Origin: Arcticibacter tournemirensis
GTDB lineage: Bacteria > Bacteroidota > Bacteroidia > Sphingobacteriales > Sphingobacteriaceae
Assembly (NCBI RefSeq): GCF_006716645.1
Contig: NZ_VFPL01000001.1
Coordinates: forward strand, 4,030,001-4,094,000
DNA length: 64,000 nt
Direction of reading: 5' to 3'
Shown: positions 1-9,079 of the stretch, in pieces
How the letters are laid out: each line of letters starts with the position of its first letter
How positions within the stretch are numbered: the stretch's first letter is position 1
Notes under the pieces: generated by a model
The model's input: only the letters and a program-made list of their open reading frames with translations
Told to the model about the DNA's origin: nothing
The model's database searches: none
Position numbers and translations under genes: made by a program

Positions 1-68
1 CATTAAGAATTGAAGGTCAAGATGGGTTCGTCGGGCCGATACGTGGCTATTACAGTTTAGACAAATAA
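1..68 (+). CDS. 3' end of a CDS cut by the window edge
   Basis: An open frame from base 3 runs into TAA at 66-68 and encodes about 21 residues containing GFVGPIRGYY and ending SLDK. The composition looks protein-like, but the tail is too short to assign to a family. It converges with the exporter operon on the minus strand, 49 bases away. It could be chance open frame. Confidence 0.3.
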   Translation, partial: LRIEGQDGFVGPIRGYYSLDK

Positions 69-117
69 ACACAAGCGGTTTACGCTCTTCCTGGTACCAG
101 AAAATCAGATTAACTAA

Positions 118-1440
118 TTACTTATTCATAACGTATTTTAAATTGTCAAACAATCTCTGAACAAGTCTGCGATCGTCGGTTACAATTTCTGCAGTTCCTT
201 TTGCTTCAGCTTTAAAAGCCAAGTGCGTGCCGTAGTTTGTTTTTAGCTGATCGGGAAAATTTACCGCCACCTGATATGTTTCTATTTCACTGTTTTCGGT
301 TTTTGTACTGCTGGTTGTAAGTGAAATGGAATTTACCGTTCCGGTGACTGATCCATATTCATTATATGGAAAGTTATCTAATTTGACAATTACCTGTTGT
401 CCCTTTGCAATCTTTCCAACACCATGCGAAGGTACAATTACTTGACCGTGGAGCAGATTTTGTTTAGAGACTATTGTGAAAATCTCTTCACCAGTTTGTA
501 CAGTTTGGTTTTCTTGATAAGGTTTTAGAAACTGAATTTTTCCATCAAACGGAGCTCTAAAAATATACTTTTGCTCCCAACTCTTGATATTGTCTACTAA
601 ATCGTTGTAAGATGAAATTAAAGTCATTCGAAGTTCCTTCTTTTTCTCGGATTTATTCACAGCTAATTCTTGCAATTTACTTTCAGACTGTTGAAACTGT
701 TGTTTAAAATTAGTTAAGCTATTAATCGAGCTTTGATAAGCATCTTTAGCGGATATGTAATTCATCTGGGTCTTGTCAAGCTCAGACTCACTAATTACTT
801 TTTTACTGAATAAGATGGAATCTCGCGAATAAAATTTATGTATATAATTTAGCGTTTTAATTGCCATTATAATTCTTTGTTCGGCAGAGAAAATCGCTTT
901 TTTTTGTTCATCAATGATTTCGATCAAACTTATAGTCTGTTTGTCATATAAGTCGTCTTGTTCGAAATTTATAAATTGTTCTAGTGCTGATGAAAACTCG
1001 TAGTATTTCACATTCAGCTCACCGAGAGAGAAGTTTTTAGGCAATTTATGGTATAGGTTGAGCATGTCATCGCTGTTCGGGTTGTAAGGTCTTATTAGGC
1101 TATCGATAAAAAATACATTATACGGTTGGGCCGGATTTTCCAAATATGCGATGAGCTGTCCCTCTTTTACATCACTTAGCGACTTTATTGCTGTTAATTT
1201 GAGTTTACCGTGACTATTGGCAAGTAATTTCAATGGTGCGTTATCTGCATGAACAATAATCTGTCCTTTAACAATATCAGGATAGCGTATAATCCAACCA
1301 AAGATGACCATAATAGTAAATAATACTACTACAATCATACTTATCCCAAAGCCAAATCGCAATGGCATCCGTTCAATTATATGATGAACTTCTTCACTAC
1401 GACTATTTTCTATTGCTTTATCTATCTTTGTTGGTTCCAT
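118..1440 (-). CDS. HlyD-family membrane fusion (adaptor) protein of a peptide exporter
   Basis: 440 aa. This is the periplasmic adaptor that links an inner-membrane ABC exporter to an outer-membrane channel in type I-like secretion. A short cytoplasmic N-terminus is followed by one membrane helix (about residues 28-52), a split biotinyl-lipoyl-like domain, a long central alpha-hairpin/coiled coil (about 165-290) and a C-terminal beta-barrel region with the HlyD-type segment FRAPFDGKIQFL. It lies 4 bases downstream of the C39 ABC transporter on the same strand, so the two are surely co-transcribed. The length is normal for bacteriocin-type HlyD proteins of Bacteroidota. No TolC-type gene is adjacent, so a housekeeping outer-membrane channel is probably recruited. 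Confidence 0.88.
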   Translation of the reverse strand: MEPTKIDKAIENSRSEEVHHIIERMPLRFGFGISMIVVVLFTIMVIFGWIIRYPDIVKGQIIVHADNAPLKLLANSHGKLKLTAIKSLSDVKEGQLIAYLENPAQPYNVFFIDSLIRPYNPNSDDMLNLYHKLPKNFSLGELNVKYYEFSSALEQFINFEQDDLYDKQTISLIEIIDEQKKAIFSAEQRIIMAIKTLNYIHKFYSRDSILFSKKVISESELDKTQMNYISAKDAYQSSINSLTNFKQQFQQSESKLQELAVNKSEKKKELRMTLISSYNDLVDNIKSWEQKYIFRAPFDGKIQFLKPYQENQTVQTGEEIFTIVSKQNLLHGQVIVPSHGVGKIAKGQQVIVKLDNFPYNEYGSVTGTVNSISLTTSSTKTENSEIETYQVAVNFPDQLKTNYGTHLAFKAEAKGTAEIVTDDRRLVQRLFDNLKYVMNK

Positions 1441-1444
1441 TGTA

Positions 1445-3709
1445 TTAATTACTATTTAAAGTTGCTGGAACTTCAGTTGGTGAAGTCAATTGGAAATCAA
1501 GTTGAGATTGTACCAATTGAAAATATCTCCCTTTTATTCCCATTAGTGAATTGTGATCTCCAATCTCGACAATCCTGCCCTGTTGCATAACCACAATCTG
1601 ATCTGACTTTCTTATCGTACTCAATCGATGAGCAACGACTATTACGGTTTTTCCCTTAAATACCTCATTCAAAGAACCTGTAATTTTCGTCTCGTTAATT
1701 GTATCTAATGAGTTGGTCGCTTCATCAAAAAATAGGTAATCTGGATTTTTATACAAAGCGCGAGCTATTAGGATCCGTTGTTTTTGCCCCCCACTTAATC
1801 CCCGACCTTGCTCTCCCATAATTGTTTGATATCCTAGGGGTAAGGCTTCGATTTCCTGGGAGATATTTGCTGTATTTAAAGCCTTTTTTAATCGCTCGTA
1901 ATCAATACGTTCATCGTCTAGAACGATATTGTTTAAAATGGTGTCGTTAAATATTTTCCCGTCTTGCATTACTGCTCCACATTTATCTCGCCATTGTCTA
2001 AGGCTTACGTTATTAATGTTCATTTCACCAATCCGAATGTCACCAACAGTCGGTTTATATAGTCGTAACAATAATTTCAATAAAGTTGACTTTCCGCTAC
2101 CACTATCGCCAACTATTGCTGTTACCTTTCCCTGTGGGATAATCAATCGGATACCCTGTAAAACAATTTTGCCATGCGGTGTATATTGAAATCCCACATT
2201 GTTGACAATGAGGCTTTTGTTGTTGGGCAGTTCAATATTGTTTTGCCCTACCTCATCATGCTCATTATCCATTTGATGTATTTCATTTAGTCGAAGAAAG
2301 CTTATTTTTGCAAATTGATACGAAATGATAAATTGGATAAACTGAGTGACAGGGACATTTAATATACCAATGATAAATTGGACAGAAAGCATAACTCCAA
2401 ATGTAATTTCTCCGGTAATTACTGCTTTAGCACAATAGAAAGTAATAAATAAATTTTTTAGACTATCAATAAATTGCGCTCCTTGACTTTGCATATTTGA
2501 TATCTTCAAAACACGCAAATTCACCTTATACAACTGAGCCTGGATGCCTTCCCACTTCCATCTTTTTTGTTTTTCGTAATTATTAATTTTAATATCCTGA
2601 ATGCTCCCGATTGTCTCCACCCAATAACTTTGATTTTTACTAACTAGTTCAAAGTATTCCCAATCGAGTTTTTTTCTGACCCTTAAAAATACTATTACCC
2701 ATATAACATATATTGTACTGCCAGCTATGAAAGTATAGAAAATACCTGGATTATAAATGAACATAATAATCCCGAACACCAAAAATGTCAGGATAGAAAA
2801 GACCATATTCAGTGAATTATTCATTATAAATGAGCGGATTCGTTCGTGATCCTGGGCTCGCTGCAATATGTCTCCCATCATTTTATTCTCAAAAAATGTA
2901 ATTGGTAAACGCATTAGCTGGATGAGATAATCCGAAATCAATGCAATGTTCACCCTCGCGGTTACATGCATTAAAATCCAATCTCGAACCATATTGCTTA
3001 ATAGGACACTGATAACTATTGCAACATTTGCGATTAGCACAATATTAATAAAATCCAAATCTTGTGTCTGTATTCCAACGTCTATGACTGCTTTGCTTAT
3101 AAATGGCAGCATACTTTGTAGAATAGTCACTATAAGCATAACTATAAATAAGTTTAAGAAGCTTTTTTTATAGGGTACGAAATAAGCCAGGAGACTCTCA
3201 AATGTCTTTCTCCGTTCTATCTTTTCTTCGGCTTGACGTGCATAAAAGTCCGCCTGAGGTTCAATTGCAATTATTGCTCCTTTATTGCTTTTCTGTTTCA
3301 ACCATTTTGCCGCAAATTCGTTCGTACTATATTTCACATATCCTTTTGCCGGGTCAGAAACATAGATAGCACCCCTTGGAACTGTGTTTTTTGATCCTTT
3401 ATCATTGTTCCGGTAATATTTTATTCGGTACACGACCACAAAGTGGCTATCATCCCAATGTATAATTGCTGGTAAAGGAATCTTTGTAAGAAGATCCTCT
3501 ATACTGCATTTAAGTGCGAGAGTTCTAAGTCCTATTGATTCAGCAGCATGTGTGATGTCATCAAATGAAACTCCTTCTTTGGTGATTCCACATTTGTCTC
3601 GAAGTGACTGTAAGGAATAATATTTTCCATAATATCTTGCAATCATCTTTATACATGATGGCCCGCAGTCCATCAGGTCCAATTGTCTGTCGTTAGGAAA
3701 TTCTGCCAT
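1445..3709 (-). CDS. Peptidase C39-domain ABC transporter (PCAT, bacteriocin-type exporter)
   Basis: 754 aa. This fused protease/exporter removes double-glycine leader peptides and exports the mature peptide. The N-terminal C39 peptidase shows the Gln (Q9), the catalytic Cys in DCGPSC (C15), a His in HWDDSHFVVVY and the Asp in VSDPAKGY. An ABC membrane domain with about six helices follows (roughly 175-450). The C-terminal nucleotide-binding domain has Walker A GDSGSGKST, signature LSGGQ and Walker B YLFFDEAT. It is the first gene of a two-gene minus-strand operon with HlyD and is divergent from a gene whose N-terminus is a double-glycine leader, the predicted substrate. All catalytic residues appear intact. 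Confidence 0.93.
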   Translation of the reverse strand: MAEFPNDRQLDLMDCGPSCIKMIARYYGKYYSLQSLRDKCGITKEGVSFDDITHAAESIGLRTLALKCSIEDLLTKIPLPAIIHWDDSHFVVVYRIKYYRNNDKGSKNTVPRGAIYVSDPAKGYVKYSTNEFAAKWLKQKSNKGAIIAIEPQADFYARQAEEKIERRKTFESLLAYFVPYKKSFLNLFIVMLIVTILQSMLPFISKAVIDVGIQTQDLDFINIVLIANVAIVISVLLSNMVRDWILMHVTARVNIALISDYLIQLMRLPITFFENKMMGDILQRAQDHERIRSFIMNNSLNMVFSILTFLVFGIIMFIYNPGIFYTFIAGSTIYVIWVIVFLRVRKKLDWEYFELVSKNQSYWVETIGSIQDIKINNYEKQKRWKWEGIQAQLYKVNLRVLKISNMQSQGAQFIDSLKNLFITFYCAKAVITGEITFGVMLSVQFIIGILNVPVTQFIQFIISYQFAKISFLRLNEIHQMDNEHDEVGQNNIELPNNKSLIVNNVGFQYTPHGKIVLQGIRLIIPQGKVTAIVGDSGSGKSTLLKLLLRLYKPTVGDIRIGEMNINNVSLRQWRDKCGAVMQDGKIFNDTILNNIVLDDERIDYERLKKALNTANISQEIEALPLGYQTIMGEQGRGLSGGQKQRILIARALYKNPDYLFFDEATNSLDTINETKITGSLNEVFKGKTVIVVAHRLSTIRKSDQIVVMQQGRIVEIGDHNSLMGIKGRYFQLVQSQLDFQLTSPTEVPATLNSN

Positions 3710-3973
3710 TAAGATAAAAGCGGTAATGTAAAAAAAGGCAATATAGACCTTATATTTAAAATAAATAATAGTTTCTTATAAAAATAGTCTGCTATTTATT
3801 TGTTGTTTAATAAATTAATAATTTCTTAATAATTTCACAATATAGATATCTTGCTTAGCTGATAAATAGACAATATCTTGTGGAACTTTTAAATGGAGTC
3901 TTTATTCTAGTAAACATATAACATTAACGATACTTTCTTTAGAAATTCAATAAATAATTCAAATATTAAACTA
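3710..3973. promoter_or_regulatory. Divergent AT-rich intergenic region between exporter and substrate
   Basis: This 264-base, very AT-rich gap separates the head-to-head exporter operon and the double-glycine protein gene, so it must hold both promoters. No convincing TAnnTTTG box or long dyad was found by eye, and no ORF is supported. Confidence 0.5.
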
Positions 3974-4663
3974 ATGAAAAAGGGTAAAAAAATCTTGGCA
4001 TTTGAGCAATTGGAGGCTGAAATGGAACTGATCACTAAGGATCAGTTAGCAGCATTCATGGGCGGGTCTTCAACCGGTATACGTGTTGCAATTGATAGCA
4101 ATGGACCTTATTTGATTGATCAAGAAATTTATACAGCTGGTGATGGGTCCTTTTACAAAAAAGTATCATTCGATGGATATTCTTGGACAGACATTCCAAT
4201 GTATCAAGGCAGAATAGATGGAGGGACAGGAGGGACAGGAGGGATAGGAGAATCGGAAGAAACATATGTACATCCTATGTTAAGCCAATACGCTACTCAT
4301 GGCCAGCCTCTACCATCAACTTGGCTTGGGGGGGCTTCGGTCCGAACGGACAGTGAAGGAGATTCTTATTATCAAGACAATACAGGACGCGTACATTATG
4401 TTATGAATACGTCAATAATCTGGGACTCACTCGTAGGGAGCCTCTCTGAGGCAGCATCATGGGGTGCGATTTTTGGTTACTTTAAAGATATGTTCGGATC
4501 TGGCGGGAGTTTTGGTAATGCAGCAGCTGGCGCTGGATATGGTGCTGCATTTGCGGTGGAAGGGGATATAATGGCAGAATGGTGGCGAAGTTTTGGGAAT
4601 AAAACTATGTACGTAGGGTCGGATGGTCAGGAGCATTATATCGGTGGTTCAACTGGACATTAA
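3974..4663 (+). CDS. Large double-glycine-leader secreted protein (bacteriocin-like PCAT substrate)
   Basis: 229 aa. The N-terminus has the form of a class II bacteriocin/GG leader: a basic start, then FEQLEAEMELITKDQL and AAFMGG, with predicted cleavage after G31, leaving about 198 residues. The mature part is large for such substrates. It has a beta-rich first half, a Gly/Thr-rich linker encoded by 9-base tandem repeats (about 4220-4250), and a C-terminal Gly/Ala-rich amphipathic segment (SGGSFGNAAAGAGYGAAFAVEG), which could insert into membranes. There are no Cys residues, so no disulfides or lanthionines. It is divergent from the C39 exporter. Bacteriocin activity is inferred from leader and context; a signalling or adhesive secreted protein is possible. 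Confidence 0.75.
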   Translation: MKKGKKILAFEQLEAEMELITKDQLAAFMGGSSTGIRVAIDSNGPYLIDQEIYTAGDGSFYKKVSFDGYSWTDIPMYQGRIDGGTGGTGGIGESEETYVHPMLSQYATHGQPLPSTWLGGASVRTDSEGDSYYQDNTGRVHYVMNTSIIWDSLVGSLSEAASWGAIFGYFKDMFGSGGSFGNAAAGAGYGAAFAVEGDIMAEWWRSFGNKTMYVGSDGQEHYIGGSTGH

Positions 4664-4688
4664 ACTTTCAATTTAACGATATCCTTGT

Positions 4689-5033
4689 ATGACCAACCGT
4701 ATTTATAGAATTATTTGGGTTGTATTGACTTTGATGTTATTAATAATCGAAATCTTTTTTTTACCACGAATTTTTTTTGAACTAGCGCGATCCCTGCCAC
4801 TATTGGTTATAACCTATATATTTATAATCGAAAAGAGGGATTTTTTCTCTTACAATAAACAATTCAACTTTTTGGCCTCCATAATATCGGTACTTTTGGC
4901 TTTTTCACAGATTAGCAACTACTTATCAACGTTGGTTAGACAACCTTGGAATTCGGTACTATCTGTTATAACAGTGGCAATTTACATATCAATTGTACAT
5001 TTTTTTATCTCATTAAGTGCTAAAAAGAAGTAG
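4689..5033 (+). CDS. Small membrane protein, possible immunity protein
   Basis: 114 aa, not recognised as a known family. It is very hydrophobic with four predicted helices (about 7-26, 30-46, 58-78, 88-108) and ends in basic residues SAKKK. It starts 25 bases after the double-glycine protein gene on the same strand, and a stem-loop follows, so the two probably form a unit. A small hydrophobic protein directly after a bacteriocin-like gene is the usual place for a self-immunity protein. That role rests only on position and topology. Confidence 0.6.
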   Translation: MTNRIYRIIWVVLTLMLLIIEIFFLPRIFFELARSLPLLVITYIFIIEKRDFFSYNKQFNFLASIISVLLAFSQISNYLSTLVRQPWNSVLSVITVAIYISIVHFFISLSAKKK

Positions 5034-5076
5034 ATTTTTTCCCTGTTTTTGAGTTATTTAAGCTCATGTTAAGATT

Positions 5077-5109
5077 ATACAGGAAACACCGAAGGGGCGT
5101 TTCCTGTAT
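5077..5109. terminator. Perfect 11-bp stem-loop after the peptide gene pair
   Basis: The arm ATACAGGAAAC (5077-5087) pairs perfectly with GTTTCCTGTAT (5099-5109) around an 11-base loop. It lies 43 bases after the small membrane protein gene. There is no strong T-run on either side, so it may act as a weak terminator or an mRNA 3' stabiliser. Confidence 0.5.
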
Positions 5110-5233
5110 CCAATAGCCTTGTTCACAACAACAACATCCAGTAATTAATATTGAAAGGAATATTGTTTAGCAATTAAGATTTCTATATGGAGATTATTGC
5201 TTCAATTCAAATTTGTGATAATAGTTTTTGCAT

Positions 5234-7393
5234 ATGAAACTTCAGGTTTATTTAATAGATTATTTTAGAGAAGTAAAAGACAACGGATTAAATACTTATA
5301 TCACACAGTTGGGAAATGGTCTGGAAATAAATGGAGGCATCGATTTAACTTATGTATGGACTAATAGTAAATACCTTGATCTCAAAATAGAGTATCTAGC
5401 GTCTGCCAGGGAACTGCATATTCCAACATTTTCGACGCAAGATAGAGGGTATAATGCCGATGGATTTTTGTCTAATGTATTGATTAATGATATGAAAACT
5501 AAAACAAATATCATTGTTCATTTGAATTGGATAAATCATTGTTCAGTCGCCTGGCATTTGAAACAGCGGATAGACTGTAAGATCATCTTAACAAAACATT
5601 GTATTCCCTGGCGAGATTTTGTAAATAATAACTTGAAGGATTTTTATAAACTGAATGCTGTTTATGAAAAGAGAAAAAAGATCACTCACTTACTACCTAA
5701 GCTTCAATCCGAAAAAATTAATTATGAGTCTATCGATCATATTATTACGGTGACAGATTGTGCAAAAGATAATTTAACGAATCTTTTTAGTGTCAGTTCT
5801 GAGAGGATCACAACAATTAATAACGGTATACAAATACAATACTACGATAAGAATAAACAAAAAAAGAAACTGCGCAGAACCTACGGCTTTTCTGTGAATG
5901 ATAAAATTATTCTTTTCGCGGGTACGGTTAAAGAATCAAAGGGCGTTTTTGATTTAGTAAAAGTTTTTGAAAAGCTCGTCGCTAGAAATCCAGAAAATAT
6001 AAGATTGGTAATCGCAGGTTCTGGTAACTTGTCTCTGCTGCTGCAGAAAACAAAAAAATATTGGTCAAAAATTACCATTACCGGTAGCCTCGATAAACCG
6101 ACATTATATGATTTTTTTTGCATGTCTGATATTGGGGTGGTTCCAAGTTATGTTGAGCAATGCAGCTATACAGCCATTGAAATGATGCAAATGGGCTTGC
6201 CCATAATTGTAAGTGATGTTGATGGTTTGAAAGAAATTGTTCTTGACGAATGCGGGCTTAGAGTGAAAGTCAATTTTACAAAAGGAAAGCCTGTTGTTGT
6301 TGATAGTAAGGAATTATTCACTAAGCTTGAGTATTTTCTACAAAATGAATCAATAGCCAGAAGATTTGCGAAAAATGCGCAAAAACACGCTTTGAAAACC
6401 TTCAAATTAGATAACATGGTTGACCGTACAATCGAGGTTTATCGAAATGTTATACGGGAAGGTCCCGAAATTGAACAATTGAAATATCCCCTGCCAATCT
6501 TTGACAAAGATGCTTGCCCATTGGTGACTGTTATATTGTCATGTGAAGATGGGCCAACATATCTAAATCTTTGTGTTGCTTCGATACTATCCCAAAGTTA
6601 TTCAAACTTTGAACTCTTCGTAGTTGACAATGAGGCTGTCGATATCAGTCGCTCCTTTGTTGAAACTTATTGTGATGATAGAATAAAGTATCTTTCCTTC
6701 AACAAAAATATATCTAAATGGGATTTAGCAATAGATATAGCAAAGGGGAAATACATTATTCATCTAAATGCTGAGGATTGGGTTCATCCCCATGGTATAG
6801 CATTGCAAATAGACTTTTTAGAGCGTAATCCTGATTATGCAATGGTAGGATCATGGTGTGAAATTATTGATGCTTTTGGCAAAGTAACCTCTAGAGTACA
6901 AACTTCAATGAAGCATGAAGACATTAGTTTAGCATTATTATTCGGTAATCCATTTTCGCAAGCATTAACGACAGTGCGGATGCACTTCGCAAAAAAATAT
7001 AGATTTAATGTGAAATTTAAGCATTGTGAAGATTATATTTTATGGCTTGAAATTGTTGGTGACGCAAAAATGGAAATTCTGCCATATAATCTGTTGAAAT
7101 ATCGCGAGTATGCAGGCTGTAAGAGGTTTAACGATAAGAACCCTCTTAAGAAAAATATGACGTCTATTTTGGGGCGAAATCTTGATGAATTGAATATTAA
7201 CTATTCTAGCGATGAGTTTACAATACATTTAGCTTTGAGTTTTAACTACGAAAAGTATTTCAATTCGGATGAAAAGAGTAAAAAGCTTAAGAATTGGTTA
7301 GATAAACTTTTTTCAGCAAAAGCCTTAACCGATCTACATTCAGCTGCTAAACTTAACTCCTATAAACGTAATTTGTTATATTCTTATCTATAA
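5234..7393 (+). CDS. Two-domain glycosyltransferase (GT4 fused to GT2)
   Basis: 719 aa from the ATG at 5234; a TTG six bases upstream is also in frame. Residues ~1-405 form a GT-B, GT4-like transferase with the EX7E-type motif EQCSYTAIEMMQMGLP and the acceptor-side segment ILFAGTVKESKGVFDL. Residues ~425-720 form a GT-A, GT2-like domain (PLVTVILSCEDG, ASILSQSYSNFELFVVDNE, metal-site-like LNAEDW). GT4-type enzymes beside double-glycine peptide genes are known in Bacteroidota, so it may glycosylate the neighbouring peptide; a surface-polysaccharide role is the alternative. No signal peptide, so cytoplasmic. A sugar nucleotidyltransferase gene follows 100 bases later. Confidence 0.82.
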   Translation: MKLQVYLIDYFREVKDNGLNTYITQLGNGLEINGGIDLTYVWTNSKYLDLKIEYLASARELHIPTFSTQDRGYNADGFLSNVLINDMKTKTNIIVHLNWINHCSVAWHLKQRIDCKIILTKHCIPWRDFVNNNLKDFYKLNAVYEKRKKITHLLPKLQSEKINYESIDHIITVTDCAKDNLTNLFSVSSERITTINNGIQIQYYDKNKQKKKLRRTYGFSVNDKIILFAGTVKESKGVFDLVKVFEKLVARNPENIRLVIAGSGNLSLLLQKTKKYWSKITITGSLDKPTLYDFFCMSDIGVVPSYVEQCSYTAIEMMQMGLPIIVSDVDGLKEIVLDECGLRVKVNFTKGKPVVVDSKELFTKLEYFLQNESIARRFAKNAQKHALKTFKLDNMVDRTIEVYRNVIREGPEIEQLKYPLPIFDKDACPLVTVILSCEDGPTYLNLCVASILSQSYSNFELFVVDNEAVDISRSFVETYCDDRIKYLSFNKNISKWDLAIDIAKGKYIIHLNAEDWVHPHGIALQIDFLERNPDYAMVGSWCEIIDAFGKVTSRVQTSMKHEDISLALLFGNPFSQALTTVRMHFAKKYRFNVKFKHCEDYILWLEIVGDAKMEILPYNLLKYREYAGCKRFNDKNPLKKNMTSILGRNLDELNINYSSDEFTIHLALSFNYEKYFNSDEKSKKLKNWLDKLFSAKALTDLHSAAKLNSYKRNLLYSYL

Positions 7394-7493
7394 GAGCGGT
7401 TACTGAATATTCGAGTTTACAATGTAGTCGCCAAAGTGAAACATATTTTTGAGCTGTGCCTTTAATAATATAAATCTACAAACGTCATAAAAA

Positions 7494-8207
7494 ATGAATG
7501 CAATTATACTGGCCGCTGGCTTAGGAACAAGAATTAGAACATATGTAAATATTCCAAAGGCACTGATTAAAGTAGACAATATCCCTATAGTTGAAAGTCA
7601 AATCACCGCACTTAAAGAAATTGGAGTTAATGAAATCTGCATTGTTGTTGGTTATCGCTCTGAATCCTTTTCTTATTTAACTGAAAAATTCGGTGTAAAA
7701 CTAATCTATAATCCTAATTTTGAAAGCTACAATAATATTTATTCACTTTACCTTTGCAGAAACCATCTTGAAAATACTTGGATATTAAATGGTGATGTTT
7801 ATCTCCGTAATAATTGTCTAAAGGAAGGCGTTTTCTCGAGTAGCTATTTATCAAGCTTAAAATGCAATACTAAGGGTGAATATATTATTGTTCATGACGA
7901 AAAAAATAAGGTTATCGACATTTTGCCGCCGAAAGATCACGAGCAGATTAATAAAGACAGACAACACTTTATAATTTCGGGAATGTCTTTTTGGACTAAA
8001 GATGCATCGCTGAAAATTGCTGAATTACTCAATAAATATATTATGATTTCTACAACAATAAGTGGAAATAACGTAAAGAATTGGTATTGGGACCAGGTCG
8101 TTTTCCATAATTTGAGCCAATTTGATATTTACATTAAAGAAGTGGATGTTAGTGATTGGAGCGAAGTTGATTCATTAACTGACTTATTACTTGCGCGAAG
8201 TTATTAA
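7494..8207 (+). CDS. Sugar/choline-phosphate nucleotidyltransferase (NTP transferase)
   Basis: 237 aa. The N-terminal Rossmann-like nucleotidyltransferase signature is clear: AIILAAGLGTRI followed by PKAL (nucleotide and Mg binding), then ILNGDVYL, which supplies the metal-binding Asp. The C-terminal WYWDQVVFHN fits the LicC-like/short NTP-transferase group. Such enzymes activate a sugar-1-phosphate or phosphocholine as an NDP/CDP donor. It lies directly downstream of the double-domain glycosyltransferase and could supply its donor. The exact substrate cannot be read from the sequence. Confidence 0.8.
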   Translation: MNAIILAAGLGTRIRTYVNIPKALIKVDNIPIVESQITALKEIGVNEICIVVGYRSESFSYLTEKFGVKLIYNPNFESYNNIYSLYLCRNHLENTWILNGDVYLRNNCLKEGVFSSSYLSSLKCNTKGEYIIVHDEKNKVIDILPPKDHEQINKDRQHFIISGMSFWTKDASLKIAELLNKYIMISTTISGNNVKNWYWDQVVFHNLSQFDIYIKEVDVSDWSEVDSLTDLLLARSY

Positions 8208-8634
8208 CCCAAAGTAGCAATTGAAAAGAGATAATCCTTGTAAGAAGCTGAAAAACAGTTGAAATTGCCAGGAACGATTATCACTCAAAAGATGACATCA
8301 CTACTCTTTAAGTATTACCTAATAAAAAGATTAGTCTCTGGTATACTCGTCTAAAATATAATGAGGGAATAAGAAAAAAGAAGGAGGTTGTTTACCGAAA
8401 AAACGGTATGTTTTAATCGCAAAACAAAAACATCCAACCTGCAGAGCAAAAACAAAAAGAAGTGATGGAAATCCTTTCCATCATCATGGCCTCAGGCTCT
8501 TCCATGTTTTAACATAAAGTTATGGAAATGATCTATATGAATCACACAATTAAATTATTAGTATTTAATCCCTTATTTGTCCCTTTATATAGGTAGCTAA
8601 TTGAAAAACATAGAAATAATATTTAGCAAGAGAA
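8208..8634. other. 427-base gap with decayed coding scraps before the IS3 element
   Basis: No intact gene. The plus strand at about 8420-8511 reads as a peptide-like scrap ending QKEVMEILSIIMASGSSMF and a stop, with no start codon. A short dyad, GATGGAAA and TTTCCATC (about 8463-8481), lies inside it. This looks like the remains of an older gene or mobile element. Confidence 0.35.
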
Positions 8635-8674
8635 TGTCTTGTCCTGAAATAGCTTTACATTAAATGTAAAGTAA

Positions 8675-9079
8675 ATGGAAAAAAAACAGAGAAAGCGAAC
8701 GGTAAAACCGCTCAAAAAGATCGGCAGATCTTATCCCGAAGAAGTCAAAAGAAAAGTTGTTGGAGAAATACAATCCGGTTTCCACAGCCATCGTACGGCA
8801 GCTAAGCTTTACGGTATGAGTCGGAATACTGTAAACGATTGGGTTGTTCAGTATTCTTTACTTAACTTGGATTCACTGAACTCACAAGAGGAATTTATGA
8901 CAAAATCTACTGAAAGTTCAACCATTCGTCATCTTCACAGACAAGTTATCGAGTTACAGAAGGCTTTGGAAAAGTCTCAGTTAAAGGTGGATTCTTTGGA
9001 AACAATGATTAAGGTAAGCGAAGAGGAGCTGAAGATCAAGATCCGAAAAAAGCCTGGTGCCAAACAGTCAAGAGAATGA
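8675..9079 (+). CDS. IS3-family transposase OrfA (HTH subunit)
   Basis: 134 aa. The N-terminal helix-turn-helix region contains YPEEVKRKVVGEIQSG and RTAAKLYGMSRNTVNDWV. A leucine-zipper-like coiled coil near 85-115 (LHRQVIELQKALEKSQLKV) would mediate OrfA/OrfB contacts. It overlaps orfB by ATGA at 9076-9079. A slippery heptamer A-AAA-AAG lies at 9046-9052 in the correct register for -1 frameshifting, and the -1 frame is open from there into orfB, so an OrfAB fusion transposase can be made. Confidence 0.9.
   Translation: MEKKQRKRTVKPLKKIGRSYPEEVKRKVVGEIQSGFHSHRTAAKLYGMSRNTVNDWVVQYSLLNLDSLNSQEEFMTKSTESSTIRHLHRQVIELQKALEKSQLKVDSLETMIKVSEEELKIKIRKKPGAKQSRE

Noticed and set aside
4215-4255. Tandem GGGACAGGA-like 9-base units, possible repeat array
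   Set aside because: Only about three units and in frame within the double-glycine protein; they encode its Gly/Thr linker. Not CRISPR or a regulatory array.
8653-8671. CTTTACAT-TAA-ATGTAAAG palindrome before IS3 orfA
   Set aside because: It overlaps the IS3 left inverted repeat and may be an operator for its own promoter, but there is too little to call a separate site.
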